DNA of 64,000 nt from contig NZ_JAJJWI010000004.1 of assembly GCF_020907275.1 (NCBI RefSeq), positions 115,774-179,773 of the forward strand, given 5' to 3'. The translations under genes were made by a program, and so were the position numbers. The notes beneath the pieces are model-generated. The model had not been told where the DNA came from, did not search any database, and was given only the letters and a program-made list of their open reading frames with translations. Source of the stretch: Pontibacter silvestris (lineage in GTDB: Bacteria > Bacteroidota > Bacteroidia > Cytophagales > Hymenobacteraceae). This document shows, in pieces, positions 19,754 to 28,902 of this stretch; position 1 is the first letter of the stretch, and each line of letters begins with the position of its first letter.

Positions 19754-20842
19754 ATGCCAACCTCAAACACAGACATTGTAAGCCTACAGTTTTTAGCCAA
19801 CAATACGAAACAGGCAATCTTTGTCTATGAGGTGGAACATAATCAATTCACGTACCTGAACCCGGCTTTTGAAGCGGCTTTTAAAATCATTAAAGAAGAA
19901 GCCATAGACGCTGATGCTTTACTCAGGATGGTCCATACAGAAGACCAACAGTATGTGATAGAAATGTACCAGAGGCTATTGAACGAGAAAAGCAGTAAGG
20001 AAATAGAGTTTCGCATAACTCTGCCTGAGCAGGAAGAACGGTGGATATGCCTGACATCTTTTTTGATGAACGATACGCCAGAGAAAGAGCACATTGTAGG
20101 TTACCTGGAGGATGTTACCGCCTCAAAGCAATATAACGACTACCTGAAGAAGTTTGGCAACAAAAAAGATTCTGTTCTGCACATTCTTACTCATGACTTA
20201 TCTGGCCCAATCGGCATAGTTCAGAGCCTGTCCGAAATATTGGCTGAAGAGGCAAAGCAATACAACAACCAGCAGATTGACAGGCTCATTGGGGTAATTG
20301 AAAGAACCAACGCATATGCGACTTCATTGATTCAAAGCTTTATTAATCATGAGTTTCTGGAAGCTACTGGAGTAGACCTGATTAAGCGAAGGGTAAACAT
20401 AGTGGAGAGGTTTGAAGAGATAATTGAACAGTACAGGCAATCTGAAGCAGAAATAGCCAAAACATTTCAGTTCTTTACCTCCAGTAGGAATATTTTTATA
20501 GAACTGGATGATGTTAAGTTCATACAGGCAGTTAATAACCTTATTTCAAACGCTATTAAATTTACCCCGGATGGCGGCATAATTACTGTAAGCCTGGAAG
20601 AGAGGCAACAGCATGTTCTGGTGAAAGTGGAGGATAATGGCGTGGGCATACCAAAGAAATATCATGCCACTCTGTTCGACAAGTTCACCAATGCCCGTAG
20701 ACCCGGCTTAAAGGGAGAGTCATCCATAGGTTTGGGTATGTCCATTGTCAAAACGATTGTGGAGTGGCACCAGGGGCAGATATGGTTTGAGAGCGAGGAA
20801 GGTAAAGGCACAACTTTTTATATAGAGGTTCCAAAAGAGTAA
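19754..20842 (+). CDS. PAS-domain sensor histidine kinase (orphan, soluble)
   Basis: 362 residues. Residues about 10-125 form a PAS domain ('AIFVYEVEHNQFTYLNPAFEAAF', ending 'GYLEDVTASKQ'). The phosphoacceptor is His147 in 'ILTHDLSGPIG'. The ATPase domain has its N box at 'NLISNAIKFTPDGG' (Asn266), the G1 box 'DNGVGIP' (Asp294) and a G2 box 'GLGMSIVK'. No membrane segment or signal peptide is visible, so it should sense a cytoplasmic cue. No response regulator lies next to it, so the partner must be elsewhere. It follows the T9SS operon by 243 bases and ends before a hairpin terminator. Confidence 0.9.
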   Translation: MPTSNTDIVSLQFLANNTKQAIFVYEVEHNQFTYLNPAFEAAFKIIKEEAIDADALLRMVHTEDQQYVIEMYQRLLNEKSSKEIEFRITLPEQEERWICLTSFLMNDTPEKEHIVGYLEDVTASKQYNDYLKKFGNKKDSVLHILTHDLSGPIGIVQSLSEILAEEAKQYNNQQIDRLIGVIERTNAYATSLIQSFINHEFLEATGVDLIKRRVNIVERFEEIIEQYRQSEAEIAKTFQFFTSSRNIFIELDDVKFIQAVNNLISNAIKFTPDGGIITVSLEERQQHVLVKVEDNGVGIPKKYHATLFDKFTNARRPGLKGESSIGLGMSIVKTIVEWHQGQIWFESEEGKGTTFYIEVPKE

Positions 20843-20968
20843 TATCTGGACTTAAGCTTCTCTAAGTTTAAACCAACAATGTTGTTATGTGCTTACAATA
20901 TACCTTAACCTTGCTTCCGCTAACATCGCTCCTAAAGAAGTGTAAGGAGAGGTAGAAATATTTTGTAG

Positions 20969-21010
20969 AAAAGGAGGTGCCGGTTTATAAACTGTATCTC
21001 CTTTTTTTTT
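20969..21010 (+). terminator. Intrinsic terminator after the histidine kinase
   Basis: Outer stem AAAAGGAG / CTCCTTTT, with an inner self-complementary GTTTATAAAC, followed by a run of about ten T. It lies about 130 bases beyond the kinase stop. Confidence 0.65.
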
Positions 21011-21544
21011 ATGTCAGAATTTATAAGCAACCTCGACTTTCCCAATGCATATTCCGAAAGCAGAACCAACTATTAGGTTCAACTAAGCTGCGGCTCATAA
21101 AATTTTTCATCTTAGCACATCTACCTTTTGTCTTGCTTACCATAAGTGATTGCTTTTTGAAGTTTAACATGGAACTCTAGTGTGGTGCCGAAAGCAGTTG
21201 GTAGCCTTCAGGCCATTGCAGGTTTTCTTGAGGTGACACCGAGGTAGTGGGTAACCTCAGTGACAGACTGTCCTGTTCCATTAATGTACTATCTGGCCAC
21301 TTAAAGCTTTCTGCAATCCGGTACGTTAATGTCCTGCATCAAACACATGCAAGGTAGCCAGCATAAGCCTGATCTTGTGCAGATGCGCGGACTGCAATTT
21401 AGTACAGCAGGAGGTTATACTGCCTTAATATTTGGTGGGGCAGTTCAGGTTATAAATACCCTGTGGTAACATTTCACGCTTTGTATCGTCCAACCTATAG
21501 TAGGTTTATACAGATAACTGTTACTATTCCAACTATACGATTAG
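21011..21544. other. Gene-free region with possible decayed coding fragments
   Basis: No intact gene is supported between the kinase terminator and the porin gene. Two short frames read like protein: 21182-21247 ('VVPKAVGSLQAIAGFLEVTP') and 21305-21469 (ending 'FSTAGGYTALIFGGAVQVINTLW'). They lie in different frames and neither is recognised. The base composition of 21180-21470 is richer in G and C than other gaps here, which would fit a decayed gene. The porin promoter should be near 21470-21540. Confidence 0.35.
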
Positions 21545-22693
21545 ATGCATAGAATAATTTTACTCTTTACTATCTTGTTAACCAGCACACTGTGCTATGC
21601 CCAATACCCGGAAGATAAGCTTGATGAAAAGCCGACTTTAAAGTTAGGTGGTGCCGTGCGTTTTAACTATAACCTATCTACCTGGAAAAAGGACCAGTTA
21701 GAGCGCGGCGGTGACTTTGGCTATGATCTGTTCCGCATCAATGTAGAATCAGAATACAAAGGCATCAAACTGAACGCAGAGTTTCGGCATTATTCTGAGG
21801 CTTTTGGAGGCGGGTTTCTGAAGCAGGCGTGGTTCCAGCACGACTTCTCCGAAAAGGCACAGATACAGGTAGGGCTTAATCAGGTGCCTTTCGGCATTCA
21901 ACAGTATAACTCCAACAACTGGTTTTTTAACATGACCTATTATATAGGCTTTGAGGATGACCATGACATGGGGGTAAAGTACTTACACGACTCAGGCAAA
22001 TGGCAATGGCAGGCAGCTTACTATAAAAGCGCTGAAGAGTTTGTGTTTGGTCAGGCAGAGCCTAGCCCAAACCGATATTCCTATGATATTACCGGGCGTA
22101 ACAAAGAAAATAACCAACTGGATTTTAAACTGGTTAGGCGTTTGGGCGATAGTTTAGAGCATGAACTAGGTGCCTCTGTGCAGGGTGGCCTGATTTACAA
22201 CATTGATACAGAACGTAACGGCACAAAGTATGCTGCCGCTGTGCATTACGAATACCAGGCGGAACATAGCCCATGGAATGTAAAGCTACAGGCAATGCTG
22301 TATCGCATTAACCCAGAATATGCAGCCGGGCAAGATCTTGATTTTGTCGAAATGGGTGCCTATGGGGCAAACTATAACGTGGCTAGCAAAGGCGAAGTTT
22401 ATACGGCAGGCTTATCCTATCATTTGCCTGTAGACTCCCGCCTGTTGCAGGGCATTACCTTTTACGATAACTACGGCTATTATAATAAGCGCATAAGTGG
22501 CTTCGAAAATTCCCACATGAACGTACTGGGCGCTTTATGGACCGCAGGGCCGATGTACATCTACACAGATGCTGCCTTCGGTTACAACCAACCCTGGTTA
22601 GGTCCTGAATGGGAAAACGCGCTAGCCGCCGGCACCCCTGGCGAAACTGACTGGCACATGCGCTTTAATATTAACATGGGATACTATTTCTGA
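21545..22693 (+). CDS. Outer-membrane porin, phosphate-selective-porin (OprO/P)-like
   Basis: 382 residues with a signal peptide ending 'TLCYAQ'. It is rich in alternating aromatic strands such as 'LKLGGAVRFNYNLSTW', 'AEFRHYSEAFGGGFLKQAWFQHDF', 'IQVGLNQVPFGIQQY' and a final 'DWHMRFNINMGYYF' ending in Phe, as in outer-membrane barrels. The early 'VGLNQVPFGI' block is typical of OprO/OprP-like porins. It sits 19 bases before a BCCT transporter gene, so it may be the outer-membrane entry for the same solute (betaine, choline or a related compound). That pairing is inference; the barrel call is firm, the substrate is not. Confidence 0.8.
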   Translation: MHRIILLFTILLTSTLCYAQYPEDKLDEKPTLKLGGAVRFNYNLSTWKKDQLERGGDFGYDLFRINVESEYKGIKLNAEFRHYSEAFGGGFLKQAWFQHDFSEKAQIQVGLNQVPFGIQQYNSNNWFFNMTYYIGFEDDHDMGVKYLHDSGKWQWQAAYYKSAEEFVFGQAEPSPNRYSYDITGRNKENNQLDFKLVRRLGDSLEHELGASVQGGLIYNIDTERNGTKYAAAVHYEYQAEHSPWNVKLQAMLYRINPEYAAGQDLDFVEMGAYGANYNVASKGEVYTAGLSYHLPVDSRLLQGITFYDNYGYYNKRISGFENSHMNVLGALWTAGPMYIYTDAAFGYNQPWLGPEWENALAAGTPGETDWHMRFNINMGYYF

Positions 22694-22712
22694 TTATTTT
22701 AAGATATTTTTG

Positions 22713-24380
22713 ATGAGTAAAGTAGCAAGAAGTGATACAAAGAAGTCTCTGGGTCTGGAAGTGAACGGCCCTGTTTTCTGGTCTTCCATCATCATACTGA
22801 TTATTTCTATAGCTTTGGTTCTTACCTTCAGGGAAGGGGCAGAGGCTTTCTTCAGTGATATTCAAGCTAGCGTCACCTCCAGCATGGGTTGGCTGTTTAT
22901 CCTGAGTGTAAACATATTCGTGGGCTTCTGCCTGTATATGGCCTTTGGCAAATTCGGCAGCATCAGGCTGGGCGGCAAGGAGGCTAAGCCGGAGTTCAGC
23001 ACCTCCTCCTGGTTTGCCATGCTGTTCAGTGCCGGTATGGGGATAGGGCTGCTCTTCTGGAGTATAGCAGAGCCTGTTAATCATTTCCAGACGCCTCCCA
23101 TGGGAGAGCCAGGCACACCGGCTGCAGCCAGACAAGCCATGAACTTCACCTTTCTGCACTGGGGCTTTCATGCCTGGGCCATCTATGCGCTGGTGGGTCT
23201 TTCTTTAGCTTACTTTACCTATAGCCGTAAACTTCCCTTAACTGTTCGTTCCGTATTTTACCCTTTCCTGGGTGAGCGCATTCACGGGATAATCGGTGAT
23301 ATCATTGATATTCTGGCTGTGCTGGCCACACTTTTTGGTTTGGCCACGTCGCTGGGCCTGGGGGTAAAACAGGTGGCTGCGGGCCTGCATCATGTGTTTC
23401 CGGCTATTTCAAGTGATATTAATACACAAGTAATGCTTATTGCGGGTATTACAGCTATAGCTACGGTTTCTGTTGTGACAGGGGTAGATAAGGGTGTGCG
23501 TATCCTGAGTGAGTGGAACATACGCATTGCTCTGCTGGTATTAGTGGCCGTGTTGCTCTTGGGCCCAACTGTGTTTATACTGGGGTCCTATGTGCAGAAT
23601 ACCGGATCCTACATCGGAAATTTTCTGCAGCTTTCCTTTTGGAACGAGGCCTACTCTACACGTAACTGGCAGGGCGGCTGGACAGTTTTTTACTGGGCCT
23701 GGTGGATCTCCTGGGCACCGTTTGTCGGCATCTTCATCGCGCGCGTGTCGAAAGGACGAACCATCCGGGAGTTTGTGCTAGGTGTGCTGATAGTACCATC
23801 CTTGCTTTCGTTCCTGTGGATGACAGCCTTTGGCAGCACAGCTCTGCGGGATGTGCTGACAGGTGGAACGGCTATTTCCGAAGCGGTGGCTACGGACATA
23901 TCCACGGCGCTCTTTGTCTTCTTTGAGCAGCTTCCATTTTCCACGGTTCTCTCCATCATAGGCATCATACTGGTGGCGGGCTTTTTCGTGACTTCTTCTG
24001 ATTCAGGTTCTTTGGTTGTAGACAGCCTTACTTCGGGAGGAAGAGCCGATTCTCCGGTAGGAATACGCATTTTCTGGGCCCTGGCAGAAGGAGCCGTAGC
24101 AGCCGTGTTGCTGGTCGGCGGTGGCTTACAGGCGCTGCAGACTGCCGTGATTATTACAGGCCTCCCCTTTGCATTAATTTTGCTGGTGATGTGCTATAGC
24201 CTGTACAGAGGCCTTAGTGAGGAATTAGAAGAGGATACTAAGCTGAGCACAACGCAACAGCGCAAAGACTATCAACAGCTGGTGGCGGAGGTGCTGGCTA
24301 AGCGTGCTACTAAACAGGAAGCAGGGGCTTCTGACAAAGGAAAAGATGTACCACCCACTAATAGTGAACCAAACCTATGA
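22713..24380 (+). CDS. BCCT-family betaine/choline/carnitine transporter
   Basis: About 555 residues from the ATG at 22713; a TTG codon just before it could extend the frame by one residue. Twelve hydrophobic segments are visible. The glycine-rich stretch 'SAGMGIGLLFWSIAEPVNHF' is the BCCT substrate and sodium region. The signature 'FYWAWWISWAPFVGIFIARVSKGRT' is diagnostic of the family. Members import compatible solutes with sodium or protons. The gene is flanked by a porin 19 bases upstream and a universal stress protein overlapping its stop by four bases, so all three form one operon with a probable role in osmotic stress. The exact substrate cannot be read. Confidence 0.93.
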   Translation: MSKVARSDTKKSLGLEVNGPVFWSSIIILIISIALVLTFREGAEAFFSDIQASVTSSMGWLFILSVNIFVGFCLYMAFGKFGSIRLGGKEAKPEFSTSSWFAMLFSAGMGIGLLFWSIAEPVNHFQTPPMGEPGTPAAARQAMNFTFLHWGFHAWAIYALVGLSLAYFTYSRKLPLTVRSVFYPFLGERIHGIIGDIIDILAVLATLFGLATSLGLGVKQVAAGLHHVFPAISSDINTQVMLIAGITAIATVSVVTGVDKGVRILSEWNIRIALLVLVAVLLLGPTVFILGSYVQNTGSYIGNFLQLSFWNEAYSTRNWQGGWTVFYWAWWISWAPFVGIFIARVSKGRTIREFVLGVLIVPSLLSFLWMTAFGSTALRDVLTGGTAISEAVATDISTALFVFFEQLPFSTVLSIIGIILVAGFFVTSSDSGSLVVDSLTSGGRADSPVGIRIFWALAEGAVAAVLLVGGGLQALQTAVIITGLPFALILLVMCYSLYRGLSEELEEDTKLSTTQQRKDYQQLVAEVLAKRATKQEAGASDKGKDVPPTNSEPNL

Positions 24381-25252
24381 TTGCAATCGACTCCATGATG
24401 GTCTGCCTTGACCTAAGCGAAATAGATGAGAAGCTGGTCGCTTTTACCCGTTCTATATGCCAGCGCCTGCCGGTAAAAAAAGTGTACTTTGTACACAACA
24501 TCAAAGCCAACGAGCTAAGCGAGGATTTCCAGAAAGTTTTTGGAGATGTAGATCTGGGTAGCGAAATAGAAGGCAACATTGCCGACATAGTAGCAGAACA
24601 GTTTGCCCATGCCGCTGACTATGAGATCTTGGTCAGCGAGGAGCCAAACACAGAAGTTATACTGGCTGACATTGTCAAAAGGTATGAAGTGAAGCTTACA
24701 CTGCTGGGTAAGCGCACGAGTGACAAAAGTACCGGCGCTTTGGGAACTAAGTTACTCCGCATCCTGCCGTGCAGCGTGCTTGTGCTTCCTGAGAAAGCTA
24801 ACTTTGAAACAGCCAGAGTCCTGACACCGATAGATTTCTCTGATGCCTCTGTGCATGCGCTCAGACTTAGCAAAAGCCTGGTTGACCAACTAAATCTCAA
24901 CTTAGAGATTATGCACGTCTATAAGCTGCCGACTCAATACTTTCCGCTTATCTCAGAAGAGAAAGCAGTCAGAAAAGCCGAGGAAGTGGTAAAAGCAAAG
25001 TTCACTGACCTTCAGAAGAGGCATAGGGAAATACAAGGTGTGCCTTATTCGCTGATTCGAGCCGCTGGCAAAAGTATAGCCGAACGTATTTGCCTGCAGT
25101 TGCAGAACGGAAAGCACGACCTGCTTGTCCTTGGTCTGAAAGGAAACAACCCAATCCCGTCCCTGAGCCTTGGCAGTGTGCCTACTGAGCTTTACAACAT
25201 GGATATAGATATTCCTATCTGGCTGGTGTATTCTGAGGCTGTGATAAAGTAA
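24377..25252 (+). CDS. Tandem universal stress protein (UspA family)
   Basis: 291 residues with two Usp modules. The first (about 1-145) is diverged and lacks a clear ATP-binding glycine signature. The second starts near 'ARVLTPIDFSDASVHALRLSK' and ends with 'LLVLGLKGNNPIPSLSLGSVPTELYNMDIDIPIWLV', the usual ATP-loop position but without the canonical G-2x-G-9x-G-S/T spacing. The start codon overlaps the transporter stop (ATGA), so the two are coupled. Usp proteins fused or coupled to transporters often tune them; control of BCCT uptake is a reasonable inference. Confidence 0.85.
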   Translation: MIAIDSMMVCLDLSEIDEKLVAFTRSICQRLPVKKVYFVHNIKANELSEDFQKVFGDVDLGSEIEGNIADIVAEQFAHAADYEILVSEEPNTEVILADIVKRYEVKLTLLGKRTSDKSTGALGTKLLRILPCSVLVLPEKANFETARVLTPIDFSDASVHALRLSKSLVDQLNLNLEIMHVYKLPTQYFPLISEEKAVRKAEEVVKAKFTDLQKRHREIQGVPYSLIRAAGKSIAERICLQLQNGKHDLLVLGLKGNNPIPSLSLGSVPTELYNMDIDIPIWLVYSEAVIK

Positions 25253-25281
25253 AAAGTGGAATTAAGATGTTGTAGCCTCTC

Positions 25282-25896
25282 TCACACCTGACCTGATGTG
25301 GTTAGAAGGTTACTGATTCCTGCCACAACCATGTCTATACCGATAGCACCCAGGAAAAAACCATTAATGCGTAGCAGCAGCTCCATGTTCTTATCGAAAG
25401 CCGTTTTTACTTTTTTAGAGCGCATACTGCTGCGTACTTGTTTCATACCCATAATAAAGATAAAGTTAACCAGCATGATGGTGGCTAATGACAGTACCCC
25501 CTGCCATAACTGCAACTGCTCAGACATTAGCACTGTGAGGGAGATAGTGCCCGCGCCAACCATAAAAGGAAGTGCTATTTCAGAAGCCAGATCGTGCAGG
25601 TCGCCTTTTATCTGGATAAAGGCTTTTTTGCCCTGTACGATAAAAATATAGGCAAAGGAGAAGAGTACAATGCCGCCAAAAATCCGGAAAGACTCAAAGT
25701 TTATGCGGAATACTTTCTGAAATACAACATCCCCAAACAGAAGAAAAGCCAGGAAGATAAAAAAAGAAATCAGGGATGCCTTTAAAAAAACCGACCGGAA
25801 GTCAGCATCAGTGAGGTCCTGCATGACAGGCTTCAGGTAAAGAAAAAGGGCAAATGGGTTCAACATCACCAGGAAGCTAAGAATGGCTGCTATCAT
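25282..25896 (-). CDS. MarC-family integral membrane protein
   Basis: 204 residues with six hydrophobic segments. 'FLVMLNPFALFLYLKPVMQDL' at the N-terminus and 'IALPFMVGAGTISLTVLM' in the middle are MarC-family hallmarks. The protein was once linked to multiple antibiotic resistance, but that link was withdrawn for E. coli MarC, and the family function is unsettled. The gene is convergent with the stress-protein gene, with 29 bases between the stops. It appears monocistronic. Confidence 0.88.
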   Translation of the reverse strand: MIAAILSFLVMLNPFALFLYLKPVMQDLTDADFRSVFLKASLISFFIFLAFLLFGDVVFQKVFRINFESFRIFGGIVLFSFAYIFIVQGKKAFIQIKGDLHDLASEIALPFMVGAGTISLTVLMSEQLQLWQGVLSLATIMLVNFIFIMGMKQVRSSMRSKKVKTAFDKNMELLLRINGFFLGAIGIDMVVAGISNLLTTSGQV

Positions 25897-26071
25897 AAAT
25901 TGGGAAAGTCTAGATTAAGTGTTTTATTAGTTACGAGACACTGTTGGGGTAGCGTTTTATTTTTCCCTTGTCTTGCTTTTTAGGATGCGCATAACAAGTT
26001 GTATTATAAAGAGTTCTGCTTATACCTGCATCTGAATGCAGAAAGATGTTGGCAACACTGTTTGTTATTTA

Positions 26072-26752
26072 TCAGAGGGGTACCCTTGGGTAGTTTCGAA
26101 CTTCTACCTCCTGACCATTTTTGCTGTTCAGCAGGCGGCTGGGGCGGTTGTTTTGGGCTACCTCATGGGCTTTCGCCAGTGCCTGTTCCTCCTCGGTGAA
26201 AGCCTGAACTAAATTTTGATTATGATCCAGTACGCACCACTGTTTCTTCTCCTCACTCCAATGGATACGGTATATTGTTTCCCTTTCAACTCCTCGGTAT
26301 AGGATTAAGTCCAGGATAATCTTACCATCGCTATAGGTGCCGTCCGGGTAAGGCATGGGAAGTAGGGCAAAGAAGATATAGTACATTGAAAAGTAGGTGA
26401 ACTGGTAGGTGAACAAACTGGGATCCAGCTGTTTTTCTTCTATCCAGTAAATCACTATCAATGCAGCGATAGCGTTGAAAAGGGCTCCTCCTAAAAAAAT
26501 AAGAATATTTGAAAAGCGCTTGTTGCGTTTAAGGTTGTCAAATGTGCAGAGGCCATACCAGAAATAATATTTACGAACCTCCAGTATGCCGGCACGAAAT
26601 AATATGTTCCCGGAACCCACAGTCACTTTAATGTTTTTACCACCCATTAGCCAGGCAAAAAACACATGCCCGGCCTCGTGCAGTATAGAGATTATCGGGA
26701 GCACGAGGAAAAAGGCCAGAAAGAATTTCGGAATGTCATTTAGTCCAAACAT
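26072..26752 (-). CDS. M50-like membrane metalloprotease
   Basis: 226 residues. 'ILHEAGHVFFAWLMGG' gives the zinc motif H25-E26-x-x-H29 in a hydrophobic helix. A second motif, 'LLPMPYPDGTYSDGK' (about 130-144), resembles the 'NPDG' zinc-aspartate site of site-2 proteases, though it is not canonical and Asp137 or Asp142 could serve. Three or four membrane segments come first, and a hydrophilic tail of about 70 residues follows. No PDZ domain is present, so this is a minimal form. The target is unknown, and it could be a pseudo-protease if the second motif is non-functional. It stands alone on the minus strand. Confidence 0.72.
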   Translation of the reverse strand: MFGLNDIPKFFLAFFLVLPIISILHEAGHVFFAWLMGGKNIKVTVGSGNILFRAGILEVRKYYFWYGLCTFDNLKRNKRFSNILIFLGGALFNAIAALIVIYWIEEKQLDPSLFTYQFTYFSMYYIFFALLPMPYPDGTYSDGKIILDLILYRGVERETIYRIHWSEEKKQWCVLDHNQNLVQAFTEEEQALAKAHEVAQNNRPSRLLNSKNGQEVEVRNYPRVPL

Positions 26753-27047
26753 ACCTATAGGGTACGGATTCTAAGCAATGAGATACAAACTTCCATAGCT
26801 ATTTTACCAGTGTGCTAAATGCTATTATAGGTTTATCTCGAATTGCCTTAGCCTCCAGCACTCAAGGAGAAACACCACACTACACATGGGGACTTTATAA
26901 TTATACTTTGCTGCATAACTCATTGTAAAATACATAAATAAGAGAAATAGAATTCTCTGTCAGAACTTCCATCCTAAGTCTTTAAAAGCTGTTAATGTAC
27001 AACTTAAAGCAAACGGAATAGCTTTATAAACAGCTAAGCTGTGACTG

Positions 27048-28865
27048 CTACAGTTTCTCTTCCAGCCACAAAAAGCCACTGGCCATAACAAACAAGGCAA
27101 AAAACCAAATAGCAGGTACTTGTTCTTCCTCATAAGTAACAGTTTCATGAGAAGAGACTAAGTTTTGTTTAGCTATATGTGTTTGCGTTGCCTGCCTTTT
27201 CTCCTGTATACTTGCAAAAGACCAGTCGGTAGAGTCCTGCACATAGAAGTAAAAAGGAGGAGCATGAGGAGGAGTTTGTATGTGGTGCCAGCCTGTGCGT
27301 TGGGGCCAGAAAGTACCGCTAAATTGCTCGGGTTGCATAAGGTTTTGCTGAAGCGGCACCGTAGTATTTGTTGAGTCAATTGTACTGCTTACTGTGGCGG
27401 TAGGAATGGCATCTGAAGTAAAGCCTGAACTATAATTGGTGTAAGTAAGTATAGCAGGCTTGTTTGGTTGTGGAACCTGTGGCGAAGTAAGTTGCCAGAA
27501 CTTATCCTGTACTTCTGGTCGGGCGATAGCTGTGAGTAAGTTTGCCCAGTAGCTCGCATAAACCTGCTCTTTGCCTTCCAGCAACCATGGAAATGTCTGT
27601 GGTACCATCGTAATAGCTACTTTACCCCAACCCGCTTTCTTTGCTCCTACTAAAATGTTATGGCCCTGCTCTCCTATTATGCCTGTTACAGCGGCAGTAC
27701 TGGCTATAGTATAAGGCAATGCTGTGGCTGTGGCTGTTTCACTGGCACCGTCTGCCCAGGTTGCCTGTACGTTACGGCTTTCCTGCTGCGACAGGCGCTT
27801 CGTCTGGAAAGAAGTAAAGAAAGCCGTGTTTCGACTATTAACTGGTGCTGTGGCGACTGTTAATATACCCAATCCCTCTTCGGTTACAGCACGCTCTAAC
27901 GAGGCTCTTTCAGCTGTGCTTAGCTCCTGTAGCACCTGTGGTTCTGTAATCACCACATCAAACTGCTGTAGTAGCTTTGGCGTAATGCGGTTCAGTGCAA
28001 CCTTCGGCATATTCACCCACTCATCCTGGCTAATGTCTTTGCTTACCTTCGTGTGTAGTGCTACCCTGTGTTGCTGCTCTGCCAAGTGGTTTTTAAGAAA
28101 CTTAAATTCAAACAGTGGCGACGAAGCCAACAATAATACTCCTAACTCTTGTGCCGGCTTTACCTGCACAGGCACTGCACCTAAAGTATCTGTTTTAGCG
28201 CCTGCCTTGGAAAGAATATGGTAAGTAAAACGACCTTGCTGCTTTGGGCTGTACTTTAGCTTAAAAGTGTGATTTCCTGTATTTTTTATCTCAACAGAAT
28301 CCTGCTTCTGCCCTGCTGCCTGTAAGTAAAGCCATAATGCCTGATCATTATCAGTAGTGTATTTCCCGGCTATTTCAACGGACTCTCCTGTTCTTACGCT
28401 GCTTGGCCAGTGTGCTGCTGTTACGCCAGTGGGTGCAGCGGACAGGTGCGGCACAAGCCGAATACCCTCCAATGCCTCCAACTCCTGCGCTTCCAGCCCA
28501 TAACCTAGTATATGAACTTTAGTTAAACTTAGGTGTTCCTGCCGCCATGTGTACAAATCTGAAACAGGTGTAGCATCAGAGGCCTTAGTACCATAGCTAA
28601 ACACAAGCTGTTCTGCTTGCTTCTGACCTAACAGGGCTTCCAGGGTATCAGCATTGTAACCAGCTGTTAAAAGCACAGCGGTGCCAGGGTCTACAGGGCG
28701 CTGGAAAGTCGGCGGGGAAAAAAATAAGATTAAGCTAACTCCTGCTGCGACACTTGCCACTAAACGCCAAACCAGTCGCTGTCGGTTACGACGTCGCCAT
28801 GCCAGCCACATAAGCAGCAGCGAAGCTAAGACAGCTAATAGCCAGGGCAGGTAATCCATATTCAA
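27048..28865 (-). CDS. BatA-like/aerotolerance-type membrane protein, last gene of the MoxR row
   Basis: 605 residues. Two membrane segments lie at the N-terminus ('LPWLLAVLASLLLMWLAW' and 'LVASVAAGVSLILFF') and one at the C-terminus ('AIWFFALFVMASGFLWL'), with a large beta-rich domain between them. This is the topology of BatA-type proteins without a visible von Willebrand metal site. A glutamine-amidotransferase-like middle ('VVITEPQVLQELS') is possible but unproven. The gene follows the DUF4175 gene by 37 bases. Its conserved neighbours point to a role in an envelope complex served by the MoxR ATPase. Exact function unknown. Confidence 0.65.
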   Translation of the reverse strand: MNMDYLPWLLAVLASLLLMWLAWRRRNRQRLVWRLVASVAAGVSLILFFSPPTFQRPVDPGTAVLLTAGYNADTLEALLGQKQAEQLVFSYGTKASDATPVSDLYTWRQEHLSLTKVHILGYGLEAQELEALEGIRLVPHLSAAPTGVTAAHWPSSVRTGESVEIAGKYTTDNDQALWLYLQAAGQKQDSVEIKNTGNHTFKLKYSPKQQGRFTYHILSKAGAKTDTLGAVPVQVKPAQELGVLLLASSPLFEFKFLKNHLAEQQHRVALHTKVSKDISQDEWVNMPKVALNRITPKLLQQFDVVITEPQVLQELSTAERASLERAVTEEGLGILTVATAPVNSRNTAFFTSFQTKRLSQQESRNVQATWADGASETATATALPYTIASTAAVTGIIGEQGHNILVGAKKAGWGKVAITMVPQTFPWLLEGKEQVYASYWANLLTAIARPEVQDKFWQLTSPQVPQPNKPAILTYTNYSSGFTSDAIPTATVSSTIDSTNTTVPLQQNLMQPEQFSGTFWPQRTGWHHIQTPPHAPPFYFYVQDSTDWSFASIQEKRQATQTHIAKQNLVSSHETVTYEEEQVPAIWFFALFVMASGFLWLEEKL

Positions 28866-28902
28866 ATTTTTTACTATTAAGTCTAAATATCTCTTGCTTT
28901 AA

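Noticed and set aside
19754..20842. Two-component operon with the histidine kinase
   Set aside because: No receiver-domain gene is found on either side, so the kinase is treated as orphan.
20977..21180. 67-codon plus-strand frame after the histidine kinase
   Set aside because: It starts inside the terminator hairpin and has no coding signature.
22671..23171. 166-codon minus-strand frame opposite the BCCT gene
   Set aside because: The plus strand encodes an unmistakable transporter here; the antisense frame has no motif.
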